Positions 31,828 through 43,546 of a stretch of DNA of 64,000 bases are shown here, in pieces. Positions within the stretch are counted from its first letter, which is position 1; every line of letters starts with the position of its first letter. The DNA comes from Bacillus sp. JCM 19058 (GTDB taxonomy: Bacteria; Bacillota; Bacilli; Bacillales_H; Bacillaceae_D), in NCBI GenBank assembly GCA_001310555.1, contig BAXO01000008.1, positions 20,643 through 84,642 of the forward strand. Reading direction: 5' to 3'. A program made the position numbers and the translations under genes. Below the pieces are notes generated by a model. That model did no database searches and was not told the origin of the DNA. It worked only from the letters and a program-made list of their open reading frames with translations.

Positions 31828-32327
31828 ATGAGTCGTATTGACCTAATACGTTGGAACTTGAAGAGAAAGTAGTAGCCGTCAATCGTGTAGCCAAGGTGGT
31901 TAGTGGTGGACGTCGTTTCCGCTTTGCTGCATTGGTTGTCGTTGGAGATAAAAACGGACGTGTCGGATTCGGAATGGGTAAAGCTCAGGAGGTTCCAGAG
32001 GCGATTCGCAAAGGCGTTGAAGATGCGAAGAAGAACCTAATCGAAGTTCCTGTTGTCGGTACTTCGATTCCTCATGAAATAGTTGGACATTTTGGCGCGG
32101 GACGCGTCTTACTGAAGCCAGCGCTTGAAGGAACGGGAGTTATCGCTGGTGGTCCTGTCCGTGCGGTCCTTGAATTAGCAGGTGTCGGCGACATCCTTTC
32201 AAAATCATTGGGTTCAAATAATCCAATTAACATGGTTCGCGCTACAATGGAAGGCTTGAAAAGCCTAAAACGTGCGGAAGATGTAGCGAAACTGCGTGGT
32301 AAAACAGTAGAAGAATTGTTAGGATAA
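31828..32327 (+). CDS. rpsE: 30S ribosomal protein S5 (one frameshift)
   Basis: Decoding-fidelity protein. ATG 31828 after AAAGGAGGG. A missing C at 31842-31843 (GACCTAATACG for GACCCTAATACG) breaks the start [17 protein letters not shown]; an internal start would lose it. Repaired length 166. [19 protein letters not shown] and the spectinomycin loop are intact. Confidence 0.95.
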
Positions 32328-32340
32328 GGAGGGAGATTAA

Positions 32341-32529
32341 ATGGCTAAGAAATTAGAAATTACCCTCACTCGTAGTCTTATCGGGCGCCCGAAAGACCAA
32401 CGCGCTACAGTGAATACGCTTGGATTGCGTAAAATGCACCATTCTGTCGTTCAGGCAGACAACGCAGCTATACGCGGGATGATCAATAAAGTATCTCACT
32501 TAGTAACGGTAAAAGAAATCGAAGCATAA
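32341..32529 (+). CDS. rpmD: 50S ribosomal protein L30
   Basis: Small 62-residue large-subunit protein, ATG 32341 after AAGGAGGG, intact. [18 protein letters not shown] is diagnostic. Confidence 0.96.
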   Translation: MAKKLEITLTRSLIGRPKDQRATVNTLGLRKMHHSVVQADNAAIRGMINKVSHLVTVKEIEA

Positions 32530-32560
32530 GCATCAATCTATTCTATGAGGAGGTGTCAAC

Positions 32561-33001
32561 ATGAAACTTCATGAGTTGAAACCTGCAGAAGGATCTCGAA
32601 AAGTACGGAAACGTGTCGGGCGTGGAATTGCTTCTGGTAACGGTAAAACAGCTGGTAGAGGTCACAAAGGGCAGAATTCTCGTTCCGGTGGCGGTGTCCG
32701 TCCTGGATTTGAAGGCGGACAAAATCCACTGTACCGTCGTTTGCCAAAGCGCGGTTTTACGAATCCGACTCGTAAGGAGTTTGCTATCGTGAATCTTAGA
32801 ACATTAAACCGTTTTGAAGATGGAACCGAAGTATCACCTGAATTGCTAATTGAAACAGGAACGGTTTCCAATGCAAAAGACGGAATTAAAATTCTCGGTA
32901 ACGGCAAGCTTGAAAAGAATCTGACTGTAAAGGCACATAAGTTTTCTGCAGCTGCAGTTAATGCTATCGAAGCTGCAGGCGGAAAAACTGAGGTGATTTA
33001 A
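32561..33001 (+). CDS. rplO: 50S ribosomal protein L15
   Basis: Late-assembly protein, 146 residues, intact; ATG 32561 after [30 protein letters not shown] is standard. Its stop overlaps the secY start by one base (TTTAATG). Confidence 0.97.
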   Translation: MKLHELKPAEGSRKVRKRVGRGIASGNGKTAGRGHKGQNSRSGGGVRPGFEGGQNPLYRRLPKRGFTNPTRKEFAIVNLRTLNRFEDGTEVSPELLIETGTVSNAKDGIKILGNGKLEKNLTVKAHKFSAAAVNAIEAAGGKTEVI

Positions 33002-34297
33002 TGTTTCGTACGATCGCAAACATTATCAGAGTGGGTGATTTACGCCGGAAAGTCGTATTCACCCTGCTCATGCTCGTTGTGTTCCGTATCGGCACCTTTA
33101 TTCCTATTCCTGGCTCAAATAGCGACGTTCTTGATTTCATGGATCAATCCAATGCATTTGGTTTTTTGAACACCTTTGGAGGAGGCGCATTAGGCAATTT
33201 TTCGATCTTCGCGATGGGAATCATGCCATACATCACTGCTTCGATTGTTGTTCAGCTTCTGCAAATGGATGTCGTTCCTAAATTTGCCGAATGGGCAAAG
33301 GAAGGGGAGGCGGGTAGACGCAAGCTAACACAGATTACTCGTTATGGGACAATCGTTTTGGGCTTTGTGCAAGCATTGGGAATGTCAATCGGCTTTAATT
33401 CATTTTTTCCTGGTCTTATCCCAGATCCGACAATTCCAACTTACTTGTTCATCGCACTAGTATTAACAGCTGGAACTGCTTTCCTAATGTGGCTCGGTGA
33501 GCAAATCACGGCCAAAGGTGTAGGAAACGGGATCTCGCTCTTAATTTTTGCCGGTATTGCAGCTGGAATTCCGAATGGAGTGAACCAGATTTACGTCACT
33601 CATATTCAGGATGCTGGAGATCAGCTATTTCTTAGCATTGCTTCCATTCTCCTGCTCGCATTAGCCATTTTAGCGATTGTTGTCGGAGTGATTTATGTTC
33701 AGCAGGCTCTTCGCAAGATTCCGGTCCAATACGCGAAGCGTTTGGTCGGACGTAATCCGGTTGGTGGACAATCGACTCATTTACCGTTAAAAGTAAATGG
33801 CGCAGGGGTAATTCCTGTGATCTTTGCTTCGGCTCTGTTCGTTTTCCCTCCTACAGTCGCAGGCTTTTTTTGGGGACGAAAATGAAATTGCAAGATGGGT
33901 CACCCGTGTATTTAATTACACCGAAAACCCAATCGGTATGGTCGTTTTTGCCTTGCTGATTATCGCGTTTACTTACTTTTATACGTTTATCCAGGTTAAC
34001 CCGGAAAAAATGGCCGATAATCTTAAGAAACAAGGCGGCTATATTCCAGGCATTCGTCCCGGTAAAACAACGCAAAATCACTTAACAAAGATCTTATACC
34101 GTTTAACGTTTGTTGGCGCACTGTTCCTTGCGACAGTGGCTATCATTCCAGTATTTTTCACTCGATTGATGGAGTTACCAACAGCTGTTCAAATTGGCGG
34201 TACTGGATTATTAATCGTAGTTGGTGTAGCATTAGACACGATGAAACAGATAGAAAGTCAGCTAATTAAACGTTCTTATAAAGGTTTTATTAAGTAG
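33001..34297 (+). CDS. secY: Preprotein translocase subunit SecY (one frameshift)
   Basis: Ten-helix channel of the Sec translocon. Begins in the rplO stop. Seven T at 33865-33871 for six breaks TVAGFFGDENEIARWV late in the protein. Repaired length 431. TM1 (VVFTLLMLVVFRIGTFIPIP), the plug region and the cytoplasmic loop GYIPGIRPGKTT are recognisable. Confidence 0.96.
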
Positions 34298-34369
34298 CTA
34301 AGGGGAGTAGGAGGACATTCTCCTGTTCGCCTTCCTGTTGTTAATTCGGAACGATGGAGGGAAACAAGC

Positions 34370-35018
<649 letters not shown>

Positions 35019-35022
<4 letters not shown>

Positions 35023-35765
35023 TTATCTGCAAAACTGAGCGAGAGATTGAAATCATGCGCCACGCAGGGGAAATTGTCGCTTTAACACATCAATTGTTAA
35101 AGGAACATATTAAACCTGGAGTAACGACAAAAGAACTGGATAAGATAGCGGAAAAATTTATTCGTTCGCACAACGCAAAACCTTCTTTTAAAGGCTATAA
35201 TGGTTTTAAAGGTAGTATCTGTGCTTCAGTAAATGAAGAGTTGGTACACGGTATCCCTGGAGGGCGTGTGCTGAAAGAAGGAGATATTATCAGTCTCGAC
35301 ATCGGGGCCGAGTACAACGGCTACCATGGTGATTCAGCCTGGACCTATGCAGTAGGGACAATCAGTGACGAGGATCAGCGACTTCTGGATGTTACGGAAG
35401 CTTCTCTATACAAAGGGTTGGAGCAAGCAAGAGCTGGTGCGCGTTTATCTGACATCTCACATGCCATTCAAGCCTACGCGGAGCCATTTGGTTTCTCAAT
35501 CGTGCGCGAGTATGTCGGACATGGAGTCGGGCAAGACTTACATGAAGACCCACAAATCCCACATTATGGACCACCTGGAAAAGGGCCTCGTTTAAAAACG
35601 GGAATGGTATTGGCCATTGAGCCAATGATTAATGCTGGAACTCGTTATGTGCGCACATTAGCCGATAATTGGACGGTTGTCACCGTCGACGGCAAGCAAT
35701 GTGCCCACTTTGAACATACGATTGCGATTACCGACAGTGGCTATGATATTCTGACGAAAGCCTAG
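35019..35765 (+). CDS. map: Methionine aminopeptidase type I
   Basis: Removes the initiator methionine. ATG 35019 overlaps the adk stop; 248 residues, intact. Dinuclear-metal ligands lie in [42 protein letters not shown] and HFEHTIAIT. Confidence 0.96.
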
Positions 35766-35879
35766 CTTTAAGCGGTTAGAATAACATCTCGCTTTGAACA
35801 AGGGAACGTGTCACCAAAAGGGACATAAAAATTTTCTCAAATACACTTGATTTACTGAAGGAAGGAGCGTAAAATCCAT

Positions 35880-36098
35880 ATGGCAAAAGAAGATGTTATT
35901 GAAGTGGAAGGAACAGTCATTGAACCACTTCCCAATGCGATGTTTCGTGTCGAATTGGAAAACGGGCACAAGATTCTCGCGCACGTTTCAGGGAAAATTC
36001 GAATGAACTTTATTCGAATTCTACCAGGAGATAAAGTGACGGTGGAATTGTCCCCTTATGATTTGACGCGTGGACGAATCACTTACCGTTATAAATAA
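35880..36098 (+). CDS. infA: Translation initiation factor IF-1
   Basis: OB-fold factor of 72 residues occupying the A site during initiation. ATG 35880 after GAAGGAGCG; intact. The 114-base gap after map holds no L7Ae-like or KOW gene of the kind seen here in B. subtilis. Confidence 0.97.
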   Translation: MAKEDVIEVEGTVIEPLPNAMFRVELENGHKILAHVSGKIRMNFIRILPGDKVTVELSPYDLTRGRITYRYK

Positions 36099-36142
36099 AC
36101 TGTTCGAAAATATTAGATGTTCATCTAATATATTGTATGTGA

Positions 36143-36283
<141 letters not shown>

Positions 36284-36303
36284 TCTAAGGAGGTGCAGAG
36301 TAT

Positions 36304-36668
<365 letters not shown>

Positions 36669-36688
36669 TAAAGGAGGCTGGTTAAAGC

Positions 36689-37079
36689 ATGGCTAAGAAA
36701 ACGAATACTCGTCCAAAGCGTCGGCAACGTAAAAATGTGGAGTCAGGTGTTGCACACATCCGCTCTACTTTTAACAATACGATTGTTACGATTACGGATC
36801 CGCACGGTAATGCAATTTCTTGGGCAAGTGCGGGTGCATTAGGCTTTAAAGGTTCTCGTAAATCAACACCGTTTGCTGCCCAAATGGCTGCTGAAGCGGC
36901 TGCAAAAACAGCGATGGAAAACGGCATGAAACTATTGAGGTTTCTGTTAAAGGTCCTGGTGCTGGCCGTGAAGCGGCGATTCGTTCATTACAGGCTGTTG
37001 GATTAGAGGTCAATATGATTAAAGATGTGACACCTGTTCCTCATAACGCTGCCGTCCGCCAAAACGTCGTAGAGTGTAA
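36689..37079 (+). CDS. rpsK: 30S ribosomal protein S11 (two frameshifts)
   Basis: Platform protein. ATG 36689 after AAAGGAGG. A missing A near 36930 ([20 protein letters not shown]) and a missing G near 37048 ([16 protein letters not shown]) break the 3' third. Repaired length 130, ending at TAA 37077-37079. Confidence 0.95.
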
Positions 37080-37253
37080 CGGAATCAATCATTGTATAGA
37101 TTTCCCGAATCTGTCAATAATGGATGAGATGAAGACAATCCATTTGACGAGTAAGGTGAAACAGTTGGGAGCTGCCTGGTGGGGCGGGTGTCCGATTAGG
37201 CATTCCTTAACTAAATATACCGGAGTTCGACGTTTTGAAGGAGGGTTTGTTGA

Positions 37254-38198
37254 ATGATTGAAATCGAAAAGCCAAATATTGAAACGGTTGAAGTGAGTGA
37301 AAACGCAAAGTACGGTAAATTTGTAGTAGAGCCTCTGGAACGCGGTTACGGAACAACTTTAGGGAACTCCTTGCGTCGTATTCTGCTTTCATCGCTTCCT
37401 GGTGCTGCGGTTACGTCCGTTCAAATTGATGGAGTTCTCCATGAATTCTCGACAATTGAGGGAGTTGTGGAGGATGTTACAACCGTTATTTTAAATTTGA
37501 AGCAATTGGCCTTGAAGATTTATTCAGATGAAGAAAAAAACGCTCGAGATTGATGTGCAAGGAGAAGGCGTAGTAACAGCCGGTGATTTGACTCACGATA
37601 GTGATATCGAAGTGTTGAACCAGATTTGCATATTGCGACTTTAGCTAAGGGAGCTAATCTTCATATGCGCCTAACAGCAAAGCGGGGACGTGGCTATATT
37701 CTTGCTGAAGGCAATAAGAATGATGATCAGGCGATTGGTGTTCTTCCAATAGACTCTATCTATACACCTGTTTCACGCGTAAACTATCAAGTTGAGAATA
37801 CACGTGTCGGTCAGGTTACCAACTATGACAAACTAACTCTTGATGTCTGGACTGACGGAAGCATACGTCCTGAAGAAGCAGTATCCCTTGGTGCCAAAAT
37901 TTTTACAGAGCATTTAAATATTTTTGTCGGCCTAACAGATCAAGCGCAAAATGCTGAAATCATGGTCGAAAAAGAAGAGGATCAAAAAGAGAAAGTTCTT
38001 GAAATGACAATTGAAGAACTCGATTTGTCGGTTCGTTCTTATAATTGTTTGAAGCGTGCCGGAATTAACACGGTTCAAGAGCTGACTCAAAAGACTGAAG
38101 AAGATATGATGAAGGTTCGTAATCTCGGACGTAAGTCTTTAGAAGAGGTGCAAGAAAAGCTAGGAGAGCTTGGTCTTGGACTTCGCAAAGAGGAATAG
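37254..38198 (+). CDS. rpoA: RNA polymerase alpha subunit (two frameshifts)
   Basis: Assembles core polymerase and reads UP elements. ATG 37254 after GAAGGAGGG. N-terminal domain with [21 protein letters not shown]-terminal domain with [19 protein letters not shown] and [11 protein letters not shown]. Breaks: seven A at 37534-37540 for six ([14 protein letters not shown]) and a missing C at 37620 (VLNPDLHIAT). Repaired length 314. Confidence 0.96.
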
Positions 38199-38242
38199 CT
38201 GAAGAAGTATAGGATAAATAAGTGACAAAGGGGGGAACGAAG

Positions 38243-38606
38243 ATGGCATACGCAAAACTGGGTCGTGACAGTGCAGCACGCAAAGCGCTCTTCCGCGACT
38301 TGACCACTGACCTTATCATTAACGAGCGCATTGAAACAACGGAAGCGAAAGCGAAAGAATTACGCTCATTTGTAGAAAAAAATGATTACCCTTGGCAAGC
38401 GCGGTGATTTGCACGCCCGTCGTCAAGCGGCCGCTTTCATTCGAAAAGAAGAAGCAGACGCGGAATCAGGCAAAGATGCAGTTCAAAAGCTGTTCTCTGA
38501 TATTGCGGAACGTTACGCGGAGCGTCAAGGCGGCTATACACGTATTCTTAAATTAGGACCGCGTCGCGGAGACGGTGCTCCTATGGTGATTATAGAACTA
38601 GTATAA
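38243..38606 (+). CDS. rplQ: 50S ribosomal protein L17 (one frameshift)
   Basis: Large-subunit protein closing the alpha operon. ATG 38243 after AAGGGGGG. Seven A at 38376-38382 for six breaks [19 protein letters not shown]. Repaired length 120. Confidence 0.95.
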
Positions 38607-39133
38607 TAATGTGTGTTCAAGAGACGGTCAACAGCGCTTCCGTGTTTCGTCCGTATACGACTGAAGCGTGGGGATTACCGGATACTTTGAGCATTTACTA
38701 GAGACGACAAAGGGCAGAACAGGATCTGAGCATGAAGTGCTCTGACTCTGGGCCCTTTTTGTTTTTACTAGGAGCTATCCCTTCAGACTGTCATAGTGTG
38801 CAAGTCTTTCTGAAGCTAGAAGCTTAACGTTTGGTCAACGTCTAATAAGTATGGAGCCATTTGCTATAGTCTAGATGAGCTTAAGAAGCTGGTAAGGGCT
38901 CGAGTCAAACCTTTAGTTGCTGACGCATAGTAGGAGACCTAGTCGAATGACTTCGGAGAAGGGCTAGTCATAGGAACGGTAAGGTGTGCGGTCTTTAATA
39001 GGATCAAGCTTGGGCCAAAGTCCTGTTAAAGTTCTAAAAGACTGTTTGAGAGTACGACCAGCACTCTTTCAAAACTTGCTCGTAGCTCCGGTCATATTTA
39101 AGCACCAAAAAAAAGACGGCTGGTGGTGATAGG
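38607..39133 (+). other. rplQ-ecfA1 intergenic region
   Basis: Holds the rplQ terminator at its left end. The remaining 370 bases show no gene. They are rich in short inverted motifs (for example CCTAGTC ... GGCTAGTC near 38938-38975), which might be a leader RNA of the ecf operon, but no riboswitch class is recognisable. Confidence 0.4.
38710..38764 (+). terminator. Terminator after rplQ
   Basis: Long interrupted hairpin: AGGGC ... GCCCT outer stem, GAGCA / TGCTC inner stem around TGAAG, followed by TTTTTGTTTTT. Confidence 0.7.
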
Positions 39134-39971
39134 ATGGAACAATATGTGTCCTTGAAGAACGTATCGTTTCGCTATGAAGGGAAAGGATTAGAGGCGTTGA
39201 GTCATTTTTCCATGGGCATTAAAAAAAGGGGAGTGGCTCTCTATCGTCGGGCATAATGGTTCAGGTAAATCAACTCTCGGCAAGCTGATCAACGGTTTAT
39301 TGCTACCGACTGAAGGTGAAGTTCAAGTGGCAGGCTATCATTCAACTAATGAAGCCCAGCGATGGGAAATTCGGAAACGAGTCGGTATGGTTTTCCAAAA
39401 TCCGGAGCACCAATTTGTGGCGACAACGGTAAAGGATGATATCGCCTTTGGACTTGAAAATCGCGGCATCGAACGCGGCGAAATGCTAAGAAGAATAGAC
39501 GCTTACTCGACATTAATCGGGGTTCGTGATTTGCTTGAGAAAGAACCGCATCGTTTATCGGGCGGTCAGAAGCAGCGAGTCGCCATTGCAGGCATTGTTG
39601 CGATGGAGCCTGATGTCATCATTTTTGACGAGGCTACTTCCATGCTCGATCCGGAGGGGCGACGAGAAGTACTCGAAACGATAAAGCTCCTTCATCGTCG
39701 TGGCATAGCGATTGTCGCCATTACCCATGATATGGAGGAGGCAGTAATGGCGGAGCGGATTGTTGTGCTCAAGCAAGGACAAGCAATCGCGGACGGGGCA
39801 CCGTCTACTCTTTTCCGTACACCCGATCAGTTGAAACAAGCAGGGCTGGAGCTTCCGTTTGCCCTAGACATCCAACATCGACTTGAAGCGAGAGGAATTA
39901 CACTAGACCGCGCATGCTTAATCGAAGAGGAGCTAACAGAAGAGCTATGGAAATACAATTCAATGAAGTGA
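39134..39971 (+). CDS. ecfA1: ECF transporter ATPase EcfA1 (one frameshift)
   Basis: One of two ATPases of the shared energy-coupling-factor module that powers vitamin and metal uptake with separate S components. ATG 39134. Walker A VGHNGSGKST, Q-loop FQNPEHQF, signature LSGGQKQR, Walker B VIIFDEATSMLD. Seven A at 39221-39227 for six breaks FSMGIKKGEWLSIVG. Repaired length 278. Overlaps ecfA2 by 25 bases. Confidence 0.95.
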
Positions 39972-40810
39972 CTCATGAATATATGCCTGGAACGCCTTTT
40001 GAAAAAAAAGCACTTCGTGACGTGACGCTTACGCTCCAGTCTGGCTCGTTTACAGCGATTATTGGCCATACGGGCTCCGGCAAGTCTACACTCATTCAGC
40101 ACGTAAACGGTTTGCTTTTGCCTAGTAGCGGAACCTTGCAGGTGGGTCCCTATTCTATTAAGGCCAATCAAAAAAAACTCGATTTACAACCGCTCCGAAA
40201 AAGGGTCGGACTCGTCTTTCAATATCCAGAGCATCAGCTCTTTGAGGAAACGGTCGCGAAGGATATTTGCTTTGGGCCCATTAACTTTGGTGCAACAGAG
40301 GATGAGGCGCTTCGCCGAGCAAGAGAGGTTTTACCTCTCGTCGGTCTTGAGCAATCAATACTGGAGGCCTCCCCGTTTCAATTAAGCGGGGGGCAAATGA
40401 GGCGAGTAGCAATCGCCGGAGTTCTGGCATCGAAGCCCGAGGTCCTTATTTTAGATGAACCAACGGCTGGGCTTGATCCGGAAGGCCGGAAGCAAATGCT
40501 GGAGCTGTTTAAAGCCTATCATGACGAAAATCAAACAACGACCTTGCTCGTTACCCATCATATGGAGGATGCTGCACGCTATGCGGATCAGATTATTGTG
40601 ATGAAAGAAGGCGCTGTCGAAATGCAAGGGAGCCCGGATCAGGTTTTTCAGCAGTCTGAATTCCTTCGTGAGCTAGGACTAGAGCCGCCAGATACGCTTC
40701 GCTTCCTTGAACAGGTGAAGCAGAGACTGAAGCTGTCAGAAGCCCCAATGTTATATGAAAATGAAGAGGTAGCAGATTTTCTTGCCCGTGTCTTAAAACA
40801 AAAGGAGTGA
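39947..40810 (+). CDS. ecfA2: ECF transporter ATPase EcfA2
   Basis: Partner ATPase. ATG 39947 is chosen over an upstream in-frame ATG because MEIQFNEVTHEYMPGTPFE is the family start. Walker A IGHTGSGKST, FQYPEHQLFEE, LSGGQMRR and ILDEPTAGLDPEGR. About 287 residues, intact. Confidence 0.95.
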   Translation: MEIQFNEVTHEYMPGTPFEKKALRDVTLTLQSGSFTAIIGHTGSGKSTLIQHVNGLLLPSSGTLQVGPYSIKANQKKLDLQPLRKRVGLVFQYPEHQLFEETVAKDICFGPINFGATEDEALRRAREVLPLVGLEQSILEASPFQLSGGQMRRVAIAGVLASKPEVLILDEPTAGLDPEGRKQMLELFKAYHDENQTTTLLVTHHMEDAARYADQIIVMKEGAVEMQGSPDQVFQQSEFLRELGLEPPDTLRFLEQVKQRLKLSEAPMLYENEEVADFLARVLKQKE

Positions 40811-40815
40811 AGTCG

Positions 40816-41612
40816 ATGCTGCAAAATGTAATTATCGGTCAATACATTCCAGTCGAATCGCTCTTGCATCGCTTCGATCCGCGCGCAAAAATTTTAAGTG
40901 TATTTGTATTCATTTTTATTATCTTCCTTGTAAATAATTGGACTGGGAGTGCAGTTATTGTCTCCTTTACGCTTTTTCTTGCTATCCTTTCACGAATCCC
41001 GTTTCGTTTTCTATACCGTGGCCTGAAGCTATTTTGTGGCTCGTGCTTTTCACACTCCTTTTGCATGTGTTCATTACAAAGGAGGGAGAGCTATGGCTCT
41101 CCCTCGGTCCGATCACAATTTATGAAGGCGGGGTCTCACAAGGCTTGTTTCTGTCAATCAGGCTACTGTCACTTGTCATGCTGACGTCATTACTAACGCT
41201 AACAACAAGTCCAATCGATTTAACCGACGGGTTGGAGACGTTGCTTTCCCCATTCAAGAAGGTGGGTTTGCCCGCACACGAGCTTGCACTGATGATGTCG
41301 ATTGCTCTAAGGTTTATCCCAACGTTTATGCAGGAGACGGAAAAAATCATGAAGGCACAAATGGCCCGAGGGTGAATTTCAGCTCCGGCCCGCTAATGCA
41401 AAGAGTAAAGGCACTCTTGCCGTTGCTCGTGCCTCTTTTTGTCAGTGCCTTCAAACGAGCAGAAGATTTAGCATTAGCGATGGAGGCAAGGGGTTATCGT
41501 GCGGAGAAGGCCGAACAAAGCTAAGGGTGTTACACTGGTCCTGGCGTGATTCAGCGCTATAATGATCTGCATCGGAGTTGGGAGCGTCATTATTATACTC
41601 AGGGTAGTGTAG
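40816..41612 (+). CDS. ecfT: ECF transporter transmembrane component EcfT (four frameshifts)
   Basis: Membrane scaffold linking ATPases to S components. ATG 40816 after AAAGGAGTG. Coupling-helix motifs ARG are in MKAQMARG and [13 protein letters not shown]. Breaks: missing C near 41029, missing G at 41370-41372 (ARGVNFSSG), missing G near 41501 ([13 protein letters not shown]) and a missing A near 41560. With all four restored the protein continues to TAG 41610-41612 and reaches 266 residues, matching B. subtilis EcfT; otherwise it ends falsely at 41524. Confidence 0.92.
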
Positions 41613-41623
41613 GGGGAAGAAGC

Positions 41624-42382
41624 ATGAAACGAAGAATCGCTTGCAAGCTGGCATACGATGGAACAGCATTTTCTGGCTATCAGGTTCAGCCGGGTAAGCG
41701 CACTGTGCAAGGTGAAATTGAGCAAGCGCTACGCTCACTTCACAAGGGCGGAGAGGTCCGCATACACGCCTCAGGGAGAACGGACGCAGGTGCGCATGCA
41801 AACGGGCAGGTTTTTCATTTTGACAGCCCTCTGACGATTCCTGAGCCGCAATGGACTAAGGCATTGAATGCCTGCTTACCAGATGATCTATTCATTTGTG
41901 CTGCTAAGCAGGTTGAGCAAGACTTTCATTCGCGATTTTCGGCGACAAAAAAGGAGTATCGATATCGTATACTGCTTTCAAAGGGCGCTGATGTCTTTCG
42001 CCGTAATTTTAGCTGGCATGTTCCCTATCCTCTGAATATCAATGCGATGGAAGGAGCGGCAGCTACTTTACTAGGGACCTACGATTTTAGTTCCTTCTGT
42101 GCCGCCAACAGTTCAGTCGATAACAAAATACGCACTCTCTATCAGCTTAAGCTGGAGACGGTAGGAGATGAATTGGTATTTACGCTTGTCGGTAGCGGTT
42201 TTCTATATAACATGGTAAGAATCATGGTCGGTACATTAGTCGAGATTGGAGCGGGAAAGCTGGAACCAGAAAAAATGGAAGGCATTCGTGAGGCAAAACA
42301 ACGAGAGCAGGCAGGAAAAACAGCCCCGGCACACGGCTTATATTTATGGTCTGTTGATTACGATCGTCCGCTATTTGAATAG
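41624..42382 (+). CDS. truA: tRNA pseudouridine synthase A
   Basis: Modifies positions 38-40 of the anticodon arm. ATG 41624 is preferred to the longer open frame because MKRRIACKLAYDGTAFSGYQ is the usual start and AGGGGGAAG precedes it; 252 residues, intact. Catalytic Asp lies in ASGRTDAGAHANGQV; SGFLYNMVRIMVGTL is conserved. Twelve bases after ecfT. Confidence 0.95.
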   Translation: MKRRIACKLAYDGTAFSGYQVQPGKRTVQGEIEQALRSLHKGGEVRIHASGRTDAGAHANGQVFHFDSPLTIPEPQWTKALNACLPDDLFICAAKQVEQDFHSRFSATKKEYRYRILLSKGADVFRRNFSWHVPYPLNINAMEGAAATLLGTYDFSSFCAANSSVDNKIRTLYQLKLETVGDELVFTLVGSGFLYNMVRIMVGTLVEIGAGKLEPEKMEGIREAKQREQAGKTAPAHGLYLWSVDYDRPLFE

Positions 42383-42436
42383 ATTAGAAAAAGTTGTTCT
42401 TTTCGAATAGATCTGTTGAAAGCAATGGATTTCTAG

Positions 42437-42465
42437 TTGACATTGCCCTTTGAATATAATATGAT
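42437..42465 (+). promoter_or_regulatory. Promoter of rplM-rpsI
   Basis: TTGACA (42437-42442), 17-base spacer, TATGAT (42460-42465). Confidence 0.75.
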
Positions 42466-42525
42466 ATTAGGTGGTAATTCTGCAAACCCACTAGCCCCGG
42501 GTTCAGAAATGGAACAAAATAGTGA
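42466..42525 (+). promoter_or_regulatory. Probable L13 leader RNA
   Basis: Directly after the promoter: GGTGGTAATTCTGCAAACCC, then ACTAGCCCCGGGTTCAGAA. The AACCC and GGGTT blocks can pair, and the arrangement resembles the Firmicutes rplM leader thought to bind L13. Assigned from similarity by eye and position. Confidence 0.5.
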
Positions 42526-42582
42526 TTGTAACGAATGAATTTTGGAATAGAAACGCTAGCGTTTTAGGAGGGAAATTTGTAA

Positions 42583-43019
42583 ATGCGTACAACATATATG
42601 GCAAAGCCGAATGAAACTGAGCGTAAGTGGTATGTCGTTGACGCAGATGGCCAAACACTCGGTCGTCTCGCATCAGAGGTTGCTTCCATTCTTCGCGGTA
42701 AGCATAAGCCTACTTACACACCTCATGTTGATACAGGAGACCATGTAATCATTCTCAATGCAAGCAAAGTTCAATTGACTGGAAATAAATTGAATGACAA
42801 GATTTATTATCGTCACTCAAATTACCCAGCGGTTTGAAGCAAACAAAAGCCGGTGACATGCGTGCGAACAAGCCTGAGCGCATGATTGAGCTGGCAGTTA
42901 AAGGTATGCTGCCGAAAAACACGTTAGGACGTAAGCAGGGGATGAAGCTTCACGTCTATGCTGGAAATGAACATAAACACCAAGCGCAAAAACCTGAAGT
43001 TTACGAACTTCGCGGTTAA
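42583..43019 (+). CDS. rplM: 50S ribosomal protein L13 (one frameshift)
   Basis: Early assembly protein. ATG 42583 after TAGGAGGG. A missing G near 42829 (CCAGCGGTTTG for CCAGGCGGTTTG) breaks [17 protein letters not shown]. Repaired length 145. Confidence 0.96.
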
Positions 43020-43038
43020 TCGATAGGAGGGTATAACA

Positions 43039-43431
43039 TTGGCACAAGTACAATATTACGGTACAGGTCGCCGCAAGCACTCGGTCGCACGCGTCCGTCT
43101 CGTGCCTGGCGACGGTCAGATTACCATTAATGGCCGTGAGCTCGACGAATATTTCGGTCTAGAAACATTAAAGCTAATTGTCAAGCAACCGCTTGTTGAA
43201 ACAGGCGTTGAAGGTCAATATAACGTTTTAGTTAATGTAGACGGTGGAGGCTTTACAGGACAAGCGGGAGCGATCCGTCACGGTGTAGCCCGTGCGTTGC
43301 TTCAGGTTGATCCAGACAACCGTGCCCCGTTAAAAAGCGCAGGCTTCTTAACGCGTGATGCGCGTATGAAAGAACGTAAGAAATACGGTCTTAAAGGCGC
43401 ACGTCGTGCACCTCAGTTCTCGAAGCGTTAA
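43039..43431 (+). CDS. rpsI: 30S ribosomal protein S9
   Basis: Its C-terminal tail (APQFSKR) contacts the P-site anticodon. TTG 43039 after ATAGGAGGG; 130 residues, intact. [19 protein letters not shown] is diagnostic. Last gene of the conserved block. Confidence 0.97.
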   Translation: MAQVQYYGTGRRKHSVARVRLVPGDGQITINGRELDEYFGLETLKLIVKQPLVETGVEGQYNVLVNVDGGGFTGQAGAIRHGVARALLQVDPDNRAPLKSAGFLTRDARMKERKKYGLKGARRAPQFSKR

Positions 43432-43448
43432 TTTTATAATTGTTTTGG

Positions 43449-43483
43449 AAGGCTCTGAACGCTTAAGTTTCGGAGTCTTTTTT
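43449..43483 (+). terminator. Terminator after rpsI
   Basis: Stem AAGGCTCTGAA / TTCGGAGTCTT (two G-T pairs) followed by TTTTT; marks the end of the ribosomal block. Confidence 0.8.
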
Positions 43484-43546
43484 GTGGTTTTTGAACTTAT
43501 TCCAAGAGTGGATCTTTACACAATAAACGGTGTTTCTTTCCGCAAT

